NCBI RefSeq assembly: GCF_026167665.1
Contig: NZ_CP098740.1
Span: 7,068,001 to 7,132,000, forward strand
Source: Streptomyces drozdowiczii
GTDB taxonomy: Bacteria; Actinomycetota; Actinomycetes; Streptomycetales; Streptomycetaceae
Length of the DNA stretch: 64,000 bases
Direction: 5' to 3'
The translations under genes and the position numbers were made by a program. This document shows positions 1 through 6,928 of this stretch, piece by piece. The first letter of the stretch is position 1. Each line of letters begins with the position of its first letter. Under the pieces are notes generated by a model. That model was not told the DNA's origin and did not search any database. It worked only from the letters and a program-made list of their open reading frames with translations.

Positions 1-131
1 GGCGCCTCCTGCTTCAGGAACATCTCACGGCACCGTCCCTGCCAGCGCAGGTAGTTCACGTAGTACACGTTGCCGACCAGGTTGGTCTCCTCGAAGCCGA
101 CGGTGTGCTGGTACTCGAAGTAGGCGCTCAT
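1..131 (-). CDS. E10: Enediyne thioesterase E10 (partial, N-terminus only)
   Basis: The first 43 residues of an enediyne hotdog-fold thioesterase (SgcE10/CalE7/DynE7 family); the rest lies outside the window. Visible are the family's N-terminal strand (MSAYFEYQHTVGFEETN) and the signature NVYYVNYLRWQGRCREMF. The family hydrolyses the PKSE-bound polyene, releasing the linear product before warhead formation. Start is the ATG at 129-131. It lies downstream of the GMC oxidoreductase on the same strand, so it is probably the third gene of that operon. The family assignment is firm because this N-terminal stretch is highly distinctive. Confidence 0.93.
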   Translation of the reverse strand, partial: MSAYFEYQHTVGFEETNLVGNVYYVNYLRWQGRCREMFLKQEA

Positions 132-246
132 GGTCTTCCCTCTTCCTGCTCGTGCGTGGCGTTCGGTGCGGTGGGGCCGGTTTCGTGAAGCAACCTGCTG
201 GCGATGAGTGGCCGCCCGGGCCCCTGGCCCGGGCGGGGGTGCGCGG

Positions 247-1920
247 CTATCCGGCGACGGGCGCGGGTACGGACGGCGACGGGATGACGGTCAGGGTCCT
301 GGACCGGCTGTCGCGGACGGCGGCGGGGAGCGTGCCCCGGTAGGTGACGCGGACGCCCTTGTCCTGGGCGGCGCGCACGATGCCCGGGACCGCTCGTTCG
401 GCGATGGCCGCGATGGTCATGGCGGGGTTCACCGTCAGCGCGCCGGGGACGGCCGAGCCGTCGGTGACGAAGATGCCGGGGTGGCCGCGGAGTTCGTTGC
501 GGTCGTCGAGCGCGGAGGTGTGCGGGTCGTCCCCCATCCGGCAGGAGGCCAGGGGGTGCACCGTATAGGCGCCGACCAGGTCGTTGGTCCAGGGCATGAC
601 CTGGGACAGGCCGTCCTTCTCAAGGATCTCCTTGACCTCGGCGTCCGACTTCGCCCACGCCTCGACGGTGCTGGTGGTGGGGGCGTAACGGAGGTTGCCG
701 CGGCCCAGCATCTGCTGGGAGATGCGGTGGGCGTTCCCGGTGGCGGGCGGCGGACCGAAGACGCCTTCGTTGTTGTCCTCGATCATGGTGAAGATGGTCA
801 GCCAGGACTGCCAGCGCTTGAGGATCTCCTTCTTGGCCTTTCCGAACCAGGAGGGGGCGGCCTCTCCCGGCACCTGGGCGAGGATCGTGCCGAGGCCGGG
901 CGGGAAGTAGAGCTGTTCCAGCGAGTAGCGGGAGAACTCGGGGAGCGATCCGTCGAGCCGGTCCCAGTTGGCGACGGTGGGGCCCTTGCCGATCTGGTTG
1001 ACGGCGTACGCGGTGCCGTCGCCCCGGTCGAGCTTCAGCAGCTCGGCGGCCTTCTCCTCGTCGATGATCGCCGTGTTGAGGCGTTCCCCGTTGCCGGAGA
1101 AGTAGCGCCCCACCGCGTGCGGCATGGTGCCGAGGTCGCCCTCGCTGCGCTGGAGGATGACGGGCGTGGCTCCCGCGCCGGCGGCCAGGATGACGATCTT
1201 CGCCTCGATGACGCCGCTTCCGGTGCGGACCCGGTAGTCCTCGGCGTCGATGACGTCGTAGTGGACCCGGTAGTCGCCCTCGGGGGTCCGGGTGATGCGC
1301 TGGACCTCGTGGAGTGGCCGGATCACGGCGCCGTGGGAGACGGCGGCGGGCAGGTAGTTGAGGAGGAGGGACTGCTTCGCCTCGTAGCGGCAGCCGGCCA
1401 TCATCCAGTTGCAGTTGGTGCACCGGGAGCTGTCCACGGCGGTCGGCAGCGGGTTGGCGGTGCGGCCGGAGTGGTCGCACGCGGCCGCCCACAGTCCGCC
1501 GGCGTAGCTGACGTCGTCCCAGTCCTGCCGGGTGACGGACAGCGCCTGGGCGACGCGGTCGTACCAGGGGTCGAGGGTGTCGCGGTCGATGGCCTTCGGC
1601 CACATGCGGCGGCCGATGCTGCCCTTGCGCTCGAAGACGAAGCGGGGGGCGCGGGGCATCGCGGCGAAGTAGACGACGCTGCCGCCGCCGACGCAGTTGC
1701 CGCCGAGGACGCTCATGCCGTCGCCGACGACGAAGTCGAAGGCCCGGGTGTACGAGGAGCCGAGCTTGTAGTCGTGCTCGAAGTCCTCGCTGGTCAGCCA
1801 GGGTCCGCGTTCCAGTACGGTGACGGAGGCCCCGCCGGCCGCAAGGTGGTAGGCGGTGATGGCGCCTCCGAAGCCGCTGCCGATCACCAGGACGTCGGTG
1901 CTTTCCGCGGGGTTCGTCAT
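247..1920 (-). CDS. GMC/cholesterol-oxidase-type FAD oxidoreductase (E9-like)
   Basis: A 557-residue FAD-dependent GMC-fold oxidoreductase. The dinucleotide-binding motif VLVIGSGFGG is near residues 10-19 and a second FAD-contacting segment, GGNCVGGGSVVY, is near 73-84. The C-terminal GMC signature contains HPLASCRMG and NPAMTIAAIAERA. Enediyne clusters carry an oxidoreductase of this type (E9), probably acting in core oxidation; its exact step is not known from sequence. It starts at an ATG that overlaps the stop of the DUF5987 gene by ATGA, so the two are translationally coupled, as expected for a catalytic subunit and its small partner. E10 follows downstream. Confidence 0.88.
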   Translation of the reverse strand: MTNPAESTDVLVIGSGFGGAITAYHLAAGGASVTVLERGPWLTSEDFEHDYKLGSSYTRAFDFVVGDGMSVLGGNCVGGGSVVYFAAMPRAPRFVFERKGSIGRRMWPKAIDRDTLDPWYDRVAQALSVTRQDWDDVSYAGGLWAAACDHSGRTANPLPTAVDSSRCTNCNWMMAGCRYEAKQSLLLNYLPAAVSHGAVIRPLHEVQRITRTPEGDYRVHYDVIDAEDYRVRTGSGVIEAKIVILAAGAGATPVILQRSEGDLGTMPHAVGRYFSGNGERLNTAIIDEEKAAELLKLDRGDGTAYAVNQIGKGPTVANWDRLDGSLPEFSRYSLEQLYFPPGLGTILAQVPGEAAPSWFGKAKKEILKRWQSWLTIFTMIEDNNEGVFGPPPATGNAHRISQQMLGRGNLRYAPTTSTVEAWAKSDAEVKEILEKDGLSQVMPWTNDLVGAYTVHPLASCRMGDDPHTSALDDRNELRGHPGIFVTDGSAVPGALTVNPAMTIAAIAERAVPGIVRAAQDKGVRVTYRGTLPAAVRDSRSRTLTVIPSPSVPAPVAG

Positions 1921-2489
1921 GCCGGGCTCCCGGAGGGTGTGGTGTCGGGGTGCAGGCGGGCCAGCGGGCGTCCGTAACCGGGCTTCGTGAAGCGCCAGAA
2001 GCCGTCCGCGCCGGGCGGGGTGATGCCGAGGGCGGCCAGACCGGGGTGGTCGGCGGCCAGGGCCTCCGCCGTGTGCAGGTGGGCGGCCGAGTCGAAGGAC
2101 ATGTTGGAGAAGAGGGCCAGCAGGATCCAGAACTCGCGCTCCGGGTGGCCGGTGGCCGTCAGCCGCTTGACCAGTTCGGTGCGGTGCTCGAAGTCGAGGG
2201 CCACGAAGGGCGGGACCGTCGCGTCGAGCTCCAGGCCGTGCTGCCCGGCGTAGCCACGGGCGTGCTCGTCCAGGAGTTCCGCGAGGCCGTCCACGCCCTC
2301 CGACATTCCGGTGGCGTCCCAGCGCAGGAGGTCCAGCGCGCCGGCCGCGACGGCTCCGCCGCCGGTGGCCGCTCCGGCGACGGCACGGTCCTCCGGACCG
2401 CGCTTTTCACCGGGGATTATGGTGTCCGCGAATGCTTCCAGGGTCAGTTGCGCGCTGTCGGCCGCCTGCCGGCCCGTCCCGTCGGTCAT
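1917..2489 (-). CDS. DUF5987-like small partner of the GMC oxidoreductase
   Basis: A 190-residue soluble protein with no catalytic motif that I recognise. The segment LEAFADTIIPGEKRGPEDRAVAGA resembles the N-terminus of gluconate 2-dehydrogenase subunit 3-like proteins, which accompany GMC dehydrogenases, and DUF5987 proteins occur in enediyne loci. An upstream in-frame start at 2510 exists. I prefer the ATG at 2487-2489 because GGGAG lies 5 bases upstream of it. The ATGA overlap with the GMC gene supports a complex or chaperone role; that is inference. Confidence 0.7.
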   Translation of the reverse strand: MTDGTGRQAADSAQLTLEAFADTIIPGEKRGPEDRAVAGAATGGGAVAAGALDLLRWDATGMSEGVDGLAELLDEHARGYAGQHGLELDATVPPFVALDFEHRTELVKRLTATGHPEREFWILLALFSNMSFDSAAHLHTAEALAADHPGLAALGITPPGADGFWRFTKPGYGRPLARLHPDTTPSGSPA

Positions 2490-2556
2490 CAACTCTCCCT
2501 CTTCGGACAATCGGAATGTCGTGCGGCATGCCGAGGAAGCTATGCGAGGGGCGCGA

Positions 2557-2584
2557 GTTCAAGCAACGGGTGAGTCTGTTCAAG
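2557..2584. repeat. GTTCAAG direct repeat in divergent promoter
   Basis: GTTCAAG occurs at 2557-2563 and again at 2578-2584, 21 bp apart (two helical turns). It lies in the 282-bp gap between the divergent DUF5987 and StrR-like genes. The spacing suits a dimer binding one face of DNA. The function is unproven. Confidence 0.35.
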
Positions 2585-2668
2585 AAACGACCGAGTTCCA
2601 CGAAGCAACTAACCGAAGTCTCCGCGGGGCCGCTCCGAGCCACCCAATAAAACCAGCCAGCCGGTAGA

Positions 2669-2688
2669 GTTCGAATCGCTCTTCGAAC
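2669..2688. promoter_or_regulatory. StrR-box-like inverted repeat upstream of the StrR-like gene
   Basis: Perfect 7-bp arms GTTCGAA and TTCGAAC separated by 6 bp, about 80 bp before the StrR-like start codon. StrR-family activators recognise GTTCGA/TCGAAC half-sites, although the classical spacing is longer (11 bp between longer arms). I infer autoregulation of the downstream gene or control of the divergent GMC operon. Confidence 0.5.
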
Positions 2689-2771
2689 AGCGGAACCGGA
2701 TCGTGCGCGCGTTGGAAATCGTTCCACCTCTCTACGTCGGGAACAGTTCACCCCCACTTCCAGGAGCACCC

Positions 2772-3770
2772 ATGAGCGGTTCTGCCGAGGAACAGACGGA
2801 GCTACCCGCCCATTTCACGCAGCCGGTGCGCATCTGCGATCTGACTCCGGGCCGCTCACCGCGTCTGGACGGGATCGACGAGGCGCACGCCCGGCGGCTC
2901 GCCGAGGTGTACGACTCGCTGCCGCCGGTCCTGGTGCAGCGTCCGACGATGCGGGTCATCGACGGGATGCACCGGCTGCGGGCCGCCGAAATCCTCGGGC
3001 ACGAGGTGCTGCGGGCGCAGTTCTTCGACGGCGCCGACGAGGAGGCGTTCATCCAGTCCGTCGCCCGGAACATCGCGCACGGACTGCCGCTCTCGACCGC
3101 CGACCGGAAGGCCGCGGCGGAACGGATCCTGCGCTCGTTCCCGGCCATGTCGGACCGGAGCATCGGCATCTACACCGGGCTCGACGCGAAGACGGTGGCC
3201 GGGGTCCGGCACCGTTCAACCGCGGATTCTCCGCAGCTGAACATGCGTGTCGGGCGCGACGGAAAGGCCCATCCGCTGGACCGCACCACCGAGCGCCGGC
3301 AGGCCGCCGAACTCATCGCGCTGCGGCCGGGCCTGACCCTGCGCATGGTGGCCCAGCGCACCGGACTCTCCCTGGGCACCGCCCACGACGTACGGCAGCG
3401 GCTGCTGCGCGGTGAGGACCCGGCGCCCCAGCCGGGTCCCCGCTCCGCGACGCGCCCGGCGGCCCGCGAGCCGGAGGGCCCGCGGCGTGCGGCGCCCGTC
3501 CGCCGCGCCCCGTCCGGCGGGGGCCGCACCGTGACGACCCGGGACGCTCTGGACATCCTGCGGAGCCTGGCCGGTGACCCGGCGCTGCGGCAGACGGATT
3601 CCGGGCGCGACTTCGTCCGGTGGCTGCACGCCCATTTCCTCACCGACGAGGCATGGCGGCGCCAGACTCCGGCCATCCCGGCGCACAGCCGGCAGGCGAT
3701 CGCCGATGTGGCGATGAAGTGCTCGGATTCATGGCGACGATTCGCGAATGAAATGAATACCGGCCGCTGA
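2772..3770 (+). CDS. StrR-like (ParB-domain) pathway activator
   Basis: A 332-residue DNA-binding protein. Residues about 15-105 form a ParB/Spo0J-like N-terminal domain, including IDGMHRLRAAEILG and the RNIAHGLPLS segment. Two helix-turn-helix-like stretches follow (DRSIGIYTGLDAKTVAGVRH; TLRMVAQRTGLSLGTAHDV), and the C-terminal part is variable and Arg/Pro-rich. This is the layout of StrR and SgcR1-type cluster-specific activators. The ATG at 2772 has AGGAG 6 bases upstream, so it is preferred over the in-frame start at 2703. It stands alone before an AraC regulator and divergent from the GMC operon, and is probably a main activator of the cluster. Confidence 0.85.
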   Translation: MSGSAEEQTELPAHFTQPVRICDLTPGRSPRLDGIDEAHARRLAEVYDSLPPVLVQRPTMRVIDGMHRLRAAEILGHEVLRAQFFDGADEEAFIQSVARNIAHGLPLSTADRKAAAERILRSFPAMSDRSIGIYTGLDAKTVAGVRHRSTADSPQLNMRVGRDGKAHPLDRTTERRQAAELIALRPGLTLRMVAQRTGLSLGTAHDVRQRLLRGEDPAPQPGPRSATRPAAREPEGPRRAAPVRRAPSGGGRTVTTRDALDILRSLAGDPALRQTDSGRDFVRWLHAHFLTDEAWRRQTPAIPAHSRQAIADVAMKCSDSWRRFANEMNTGR

Positions 3771-3816
3771 ACATGCGGATCGCGACCCGATCGACGTTAG
3801 GCAGAAGGGATCTCTT

Positions 3817-4590
3817 GTGACTTCCCCATCGGTCAACCAGGCGATTCTTCGCGTGGTCGAGGAAATGCACGAACATCTCGATCAGGAACTCACGATCGAC
3901 GACATGGCGCGCGTCGCCATGTTCAGCAAGTTCCATTTCACCCGGATCTTCCGGCACACCACGGGAACGTCACCGCGGCGGTTCCTCTCCGCGCTCCGGA
4001 TTCAGGAGGCGAAGCGCCTTCTCGTCTCCACGGACATGAGCGTCGCGGATGTGAGCAGCCGGGTCGGCTACAGCAGCGTCGGGACGTTCAGCACGCGCTT
4101 CAAGACGTGTGTGGGGGTGTCGCCGAGCATGTACCGGGAGAGCGGCGGCGATGTGTCGGCGCTCGGCCCGGTCCCGGTCCGCACCGGTGACGACGGCCCC
4201 GCGCCGCTCGCCATCCGGGGACGGGTGGTGCTGCCCGGCGACCGGCCCCTGGGCCAGGTCTTCATCGGGCTGTTCCCCAGCGCGATCCTTCAGGGCCGGC
4301 CCGTCCGGCACACCGTCATGGACGGCCCCGGCCCCTTCCAGCTGCACGACGTGCCGCCCGGCACCTGGCACGTCCTGGCCTACTCCGTCCCGTACGGCAC
4401 CCCGCTCCCGGCCGGCCGGGGCGGGTACGCGCCGGACACCCTCAGCGTCGGCCGGTACGGGCCGGTCACCGTGCAGCCCGGGGTCGCCGTGCTGCCCGCC
4501 GACATCGTGCTGCGCCCGGCCGATCCGCTGGACCCGCCCATCCTCGTCGCCCTGTCGGGCCGGGACCTCCACGCCCCGGCCGCCGCCTGA
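3817..4590 (+). CDS. AraC-family regulator with N-terminal HTH
   Basis: A 257-residue regulator. The AraC double helix-turn-helix is unusually at the N-terminus (about residues 10-108: LTIDDMARVAMFSKFHFTRI and MSVADVSSRVGYSSVGTF). A C-terminal beta-rich domain of about 140 residues may sense a ligand. SgcR2-type AraC regulators occur in enediyne clusters. The GTG start is preceded by AAGGGA. Transcription ends at a strong hairpin shared with the convergent P450 operon. Confidence 0.85.
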   Translation: MTSPSVNQAILRVVEEMHEHLDQELTIDDMARVAMFSKFHFTRIFRHTTGTSPRRFLSALRIQEAKRLLVSTDMSVADVSSRVGYSSVGTFSTRFKTCVGVSPSMYRESGGDVSALGPVPVRTGDDGPAPLAIRGRVVLPGDRPLGQVFIGLFPSAILQGRPVRHTVMDGPGPFQLHDVPPGTWHVLAYSVPYGTPLPAGRGGYAPDTLSVGRYGPVTVQPGVAVLPADIVLRPADPLDPPILVALSGRDLHAPAAA

Positions 4591-4614
4591 GAAGCCCCGG
4601 GGGCAAGGGGCGCG

Positions 4615-4661
4615 CGAAGGGGCCGGCGGTGCGAGGGGGATTCGCACCGCCGGCCCCTTCG
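4615..4661. terminator. Bidirectional terminator between AraC and P450 genes
   Basis: A perfect 20-bp inverted repeat (arms 4615-4634 and 4642-4661) with a 7-nt loop, placed between convergent genes. It has no long T tract, as is usual in Streptomyces. Confidence 0.85.
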
Positions 4662-4680
4662 TGCGCCGCGGTCAACGGCG

Positions 4681-6027
4681 TCAGCGGTTCCGGCCGACCG
4701 TCATCGGCAGCCCGTCCGCCATGCGCAGCGAGAGCATCGCCTCCGGAAGCGCCCTGTGCCCAGGCACGGAGTCGAGGGTCAGGTCCCGGGTGACCAGGGC
4801 CGTGACGAACACCGCCTCCATCATCCCGAGGTTGCTGCCCACGCAGTACCGGGGCCCGGCCCCGAACGGGATGTACGCGTAGCGCGGACGGTGGGCGACC
4901 CGCTGGGGGTCGAACCGCTCCGGGTCGAACCGCTCGGGGTCCGTCCACAGCCCGGGGTGCCGGTGCAGGATGTACGGGCTGATCAGGACGTCCGCCCCGG
5001 CCGACACCTCGTATCCGCCGACGTTGTCCGCCTGCTGGGCGATGCGGGGCAGCACCCAGACCGGCGGGTAGAGGCGCATGACCTCCTGGATGACCATGGT
5101 GGTGTAGGACAGCCGGTGCAGGTCGTCCAGGACCGGGGCGCGGTCCCCCAGGATCTCCCGGGCCTCCTGGCGGACCTTCTCCCGGACCTCGGGGTGCCGG
5201 TCGAGCAGGTGGAAGGTCCACCCCAGCGTGCTGGCGGTCGTCTCGTGCCCGGCGAGCAGCAGGGTCACCAGCTCGTCGCGCAGCTGCTCCGGGGCGCCGT
5301 CGACGCTCTCGGACTCGGCCGCCGCCAGGATCATCCTGGCCAGCGCGTCGTCGGGCGCCGCTCCCCCGGTCATCCGGCCGCGCCGGTCGGCGATCAGGGC
5401 GTCGGCGATCCGGTGCAGCTCGCGGCGGGCGGTGCGGAACCGGCGCTGCCGGGGCAGCGGCAGCCACGCGGGCACCTTGTCCATCGTCACCATGTCGAAC
5501 ATGGCCTGGTCCTGCACCGCCTCGAAGGCGTGGGCCACCTCGCCGTAGCCGTCGAGACCGGTGTCCAGGAGGGTGCGGCCGAGGACGCCCAGGGTCAGCT
5601 GGGTGACCATGTGCATGATGTTCACGGGGGCCGCGCCCTCGTGCTGGGCGAGGAGCGCGACGAACTTCTCCGCCTCCTCCGCCACGGTCTCGGCCTGCTG
5701 GGCGATCCGGGCCGGCTTGAACGCGGGCTGGACGGTCCGGCGTTGCTTGCGCCAGACCGGGCCCTCGCTGGTCAGCAGGCCGTCGCCGAGGGCGCGGCGG
5801 GCCTGCACCAGGCCGATGCCCTTGTGGTAGTTGTCGCTGTTGTCGGCCAGGACGTGTTTGGCGTAGTCGGGATGGTTGAAGATGTAGAGCTTCTTCGGGC
5901 CGATGGCGACGCGGACCGCGTCGCCCAGGGCCGCCGCGTCCCGCATCAGGCCGAGGCGGTCCGTGGCCAGTTTGCGCAGCAGTCCCGGGAGGGCGGAGAC
6001 CGGGGGTTCGGCCGGCCGGGCGGTCAT
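4681..6027 (-). CDS. Cytochrome P450 (enediyne tailoring, E7-like)
   Basis: A 448-residue P450. The I-helix oxygen-binding motif AGHETTAS, the K-helix EVMRLYPP (ExxR) and the heme loop FGAGPRYCVG, with axial Cys near residue 395, are all intact. The N-terminus resembles CYP102/CYP4-like soluble bacterial P450s. The start ATG overlaps the flavin reductase stop (ATGA), which excludes the longer upstream frame. As the last gene of the PKSE operon it is likely to hydroxylate or epoxidise the enediyne core, comparable to SgcE7. The substrate cannot be read from sequence. Confidence 0.9.
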   Translation of the reverse strand: MTARPAEPPVSALPGLLRKLATDRLGLMRDAAALGDAVRVAIGPKKLYIFNHPDYAKHVLADNSDNYHKGIGLVQARRALGDGLLTSEGPVWRKQRRTVQPAFKPARIAQQAETVAEEAEKFVALLAQHEGAAPVNIMHMVTQLTLGVLGRTLLDTGLDGYGEVAHAFEAVQDQAMFDMVTMDKVPAWLPLPRQRRFRTARRELHRIADALIADRRGRMTGGAAPDDALARMILAAAESESVDGAPEQLRDELVTLLLAGHETTASTLGWTFHLLDRHPEVREKVRQEAREILGDRAPVLDDLHRLSYTTMVIQEVMRLYPPVWVLPRIAQQADNVGGYEVSAGADVLISPYILHRHPGLWTDPERFDPERFDPQRVAHRPRYAYIPFGAGPRYCVGSNLGMMEAVFVTALVTRDLTLDSVPGHRALPEAMLSLRMADGLPMTVGRNR

Positions 6028-6566
6028 GCCGCCTCGCGTTCTTCGGCCAGGCCCCGGAAGCGCCCGCCCCGGAAGACCAGGGTGTCGGCGGCCGGGGCCC
6101 GCTTGCGCGCGGCGACGACCCGGCCGATGAAGATGGTGTGGTCGCCGCCGTCGTAGACCTCCTGGCGCACGCACTCGAAGTGCGCGTCGGCCCCGGCGAT
6201 CAGCGGGGCGCCGGTGGCCCGGCCCGGCTCCCACCCGACCGTCGCGAACTGGCTGAGCCCCGAGGGCCGGGTGGGGTCCGCGAAGTGCCGGGCGACGTCC
6301 TCCTGCCCGGCCGCCAGTACGGAGACCGAGAAGTCCTCCGCGCCGGTGAGGCTGCCGTGCATGACGGCCTCCTTGCCGACGCAGACCAGGACGAGCGGGG
6401 GGTCGAGGGAGAGGGCGGTGAACGAGTTGGCGGTCATGCCCCGCCAGCTGCTGCCGCCGACGGTGACGACGGACACCCCGGTGGCGAAGGCTCCGAAGGC
6501 GCCGCGCAGCTGGCGGGTGTCGGTGAGGTCGACGTCCTCCGCGGTGCGGGTGGTTACCAGGCTCAT
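6024..6566 (-). CDS. Flavin reductase (SgcE6-like)
   Basis: A 180-residue NAD(P)H:FMN/FAD reductase of the HpaC/SgcE6 type. It has the flavin-binding core FATGVSVVTVGGSSWRGMTANSF at about residues 27-49 and the C-terminal H-F-x-G-like segment DHTIFIGRVV. SgcE6 supplies reduced FAD to the two-component monooxygenase in C-1027 biosynthesis. Here the partner could be the FAD monooxygenase at 26924-28270 or an enzyme outside the window. It overlaps both neighbours by ATGA, so it belongs firmly to the PKSE operon. Confidence 0.9.
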   Translation of the reverse strand: MSLVTTRTAEDVDLTDTRQLRGAFGAFATGVSVVTVGGSSWRGMTANSFTALSLDPPLVLVCVGKEAVMHGSLTGAEDFSVSVLAAGQEDVARHFADPTRPSGLSQFATVGWEPGRATGAPLIAGADAHFECVRQEVYDGGDHTIFIGRVVAARKRAPAADTLVFRGGRFRGLAEEREAA

Positions 6567-6928
6567 GCGGAACTCCCAGCCGGTGTCGAGAGGATGGACG
6601 GGCTGATCCCGGCGACGCGTTCCCGGCCGCGGGCGACCAGGACCTCCTCGCCGTGCGCCCCCTGCTTGTACTGGTGGTAGGTCAGCTCCAGCTCTCCGGG
6701 CGCGGTCCCGGTGACCCGGACCCGGACGAGCACGGCGTCACCGGGCTCGGTCTCGGTCAGGGCCTCGCAGTCCATCTCCCGGGTGCCCAGGGGTGCGGCG
6801 GGGGCCGCCGTCCGTTCCAGGGCCAGTTCGCGGCACTGCTCCTGGCGCAGGAGGCAGCCGAGGTAGGAGCCGTCGGCCTCGGCCTCCGTCCCGGTGGCCG
6901 TGAACCGGTACTCGTACGTGTCACTCAT
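6563..6928 (-). CDS. Small hotdog/E10-like protein, probably divergent thioesterase
   Basis: A 121-residue protein encoded directly after PKSE, with start ATG at 6926-6928 overlapping the PKSE stop. Its N-terminus, YEYRFTATGTEAEADGS followed by LLRQEQCREL, aligns without gaps to the E10 N-terminus at the other end of the cluster (FEYQHTVGFEETN and LRWQGRCREM). The Asn in the E10 TNLVGN segment is replaced by acidic or small residues while the CRE motif is kept. I infer a hotdog-fold relative that may be non-hydrolytic (binding, ketoreductive or scaffolding). A fold comparison would settle it. Confidence 0.6.
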   Translation of the reverse strand: MSDTYEYRFTATGTEAEADGSYLGCLLRQEQCRELALERTAAPAAPLGTREMDCEALTETEPGDAVLVRVRVTGTAPGELELTYHQYKQGAHGEEVLVARGRERVAGISPSILSTPAGSSA

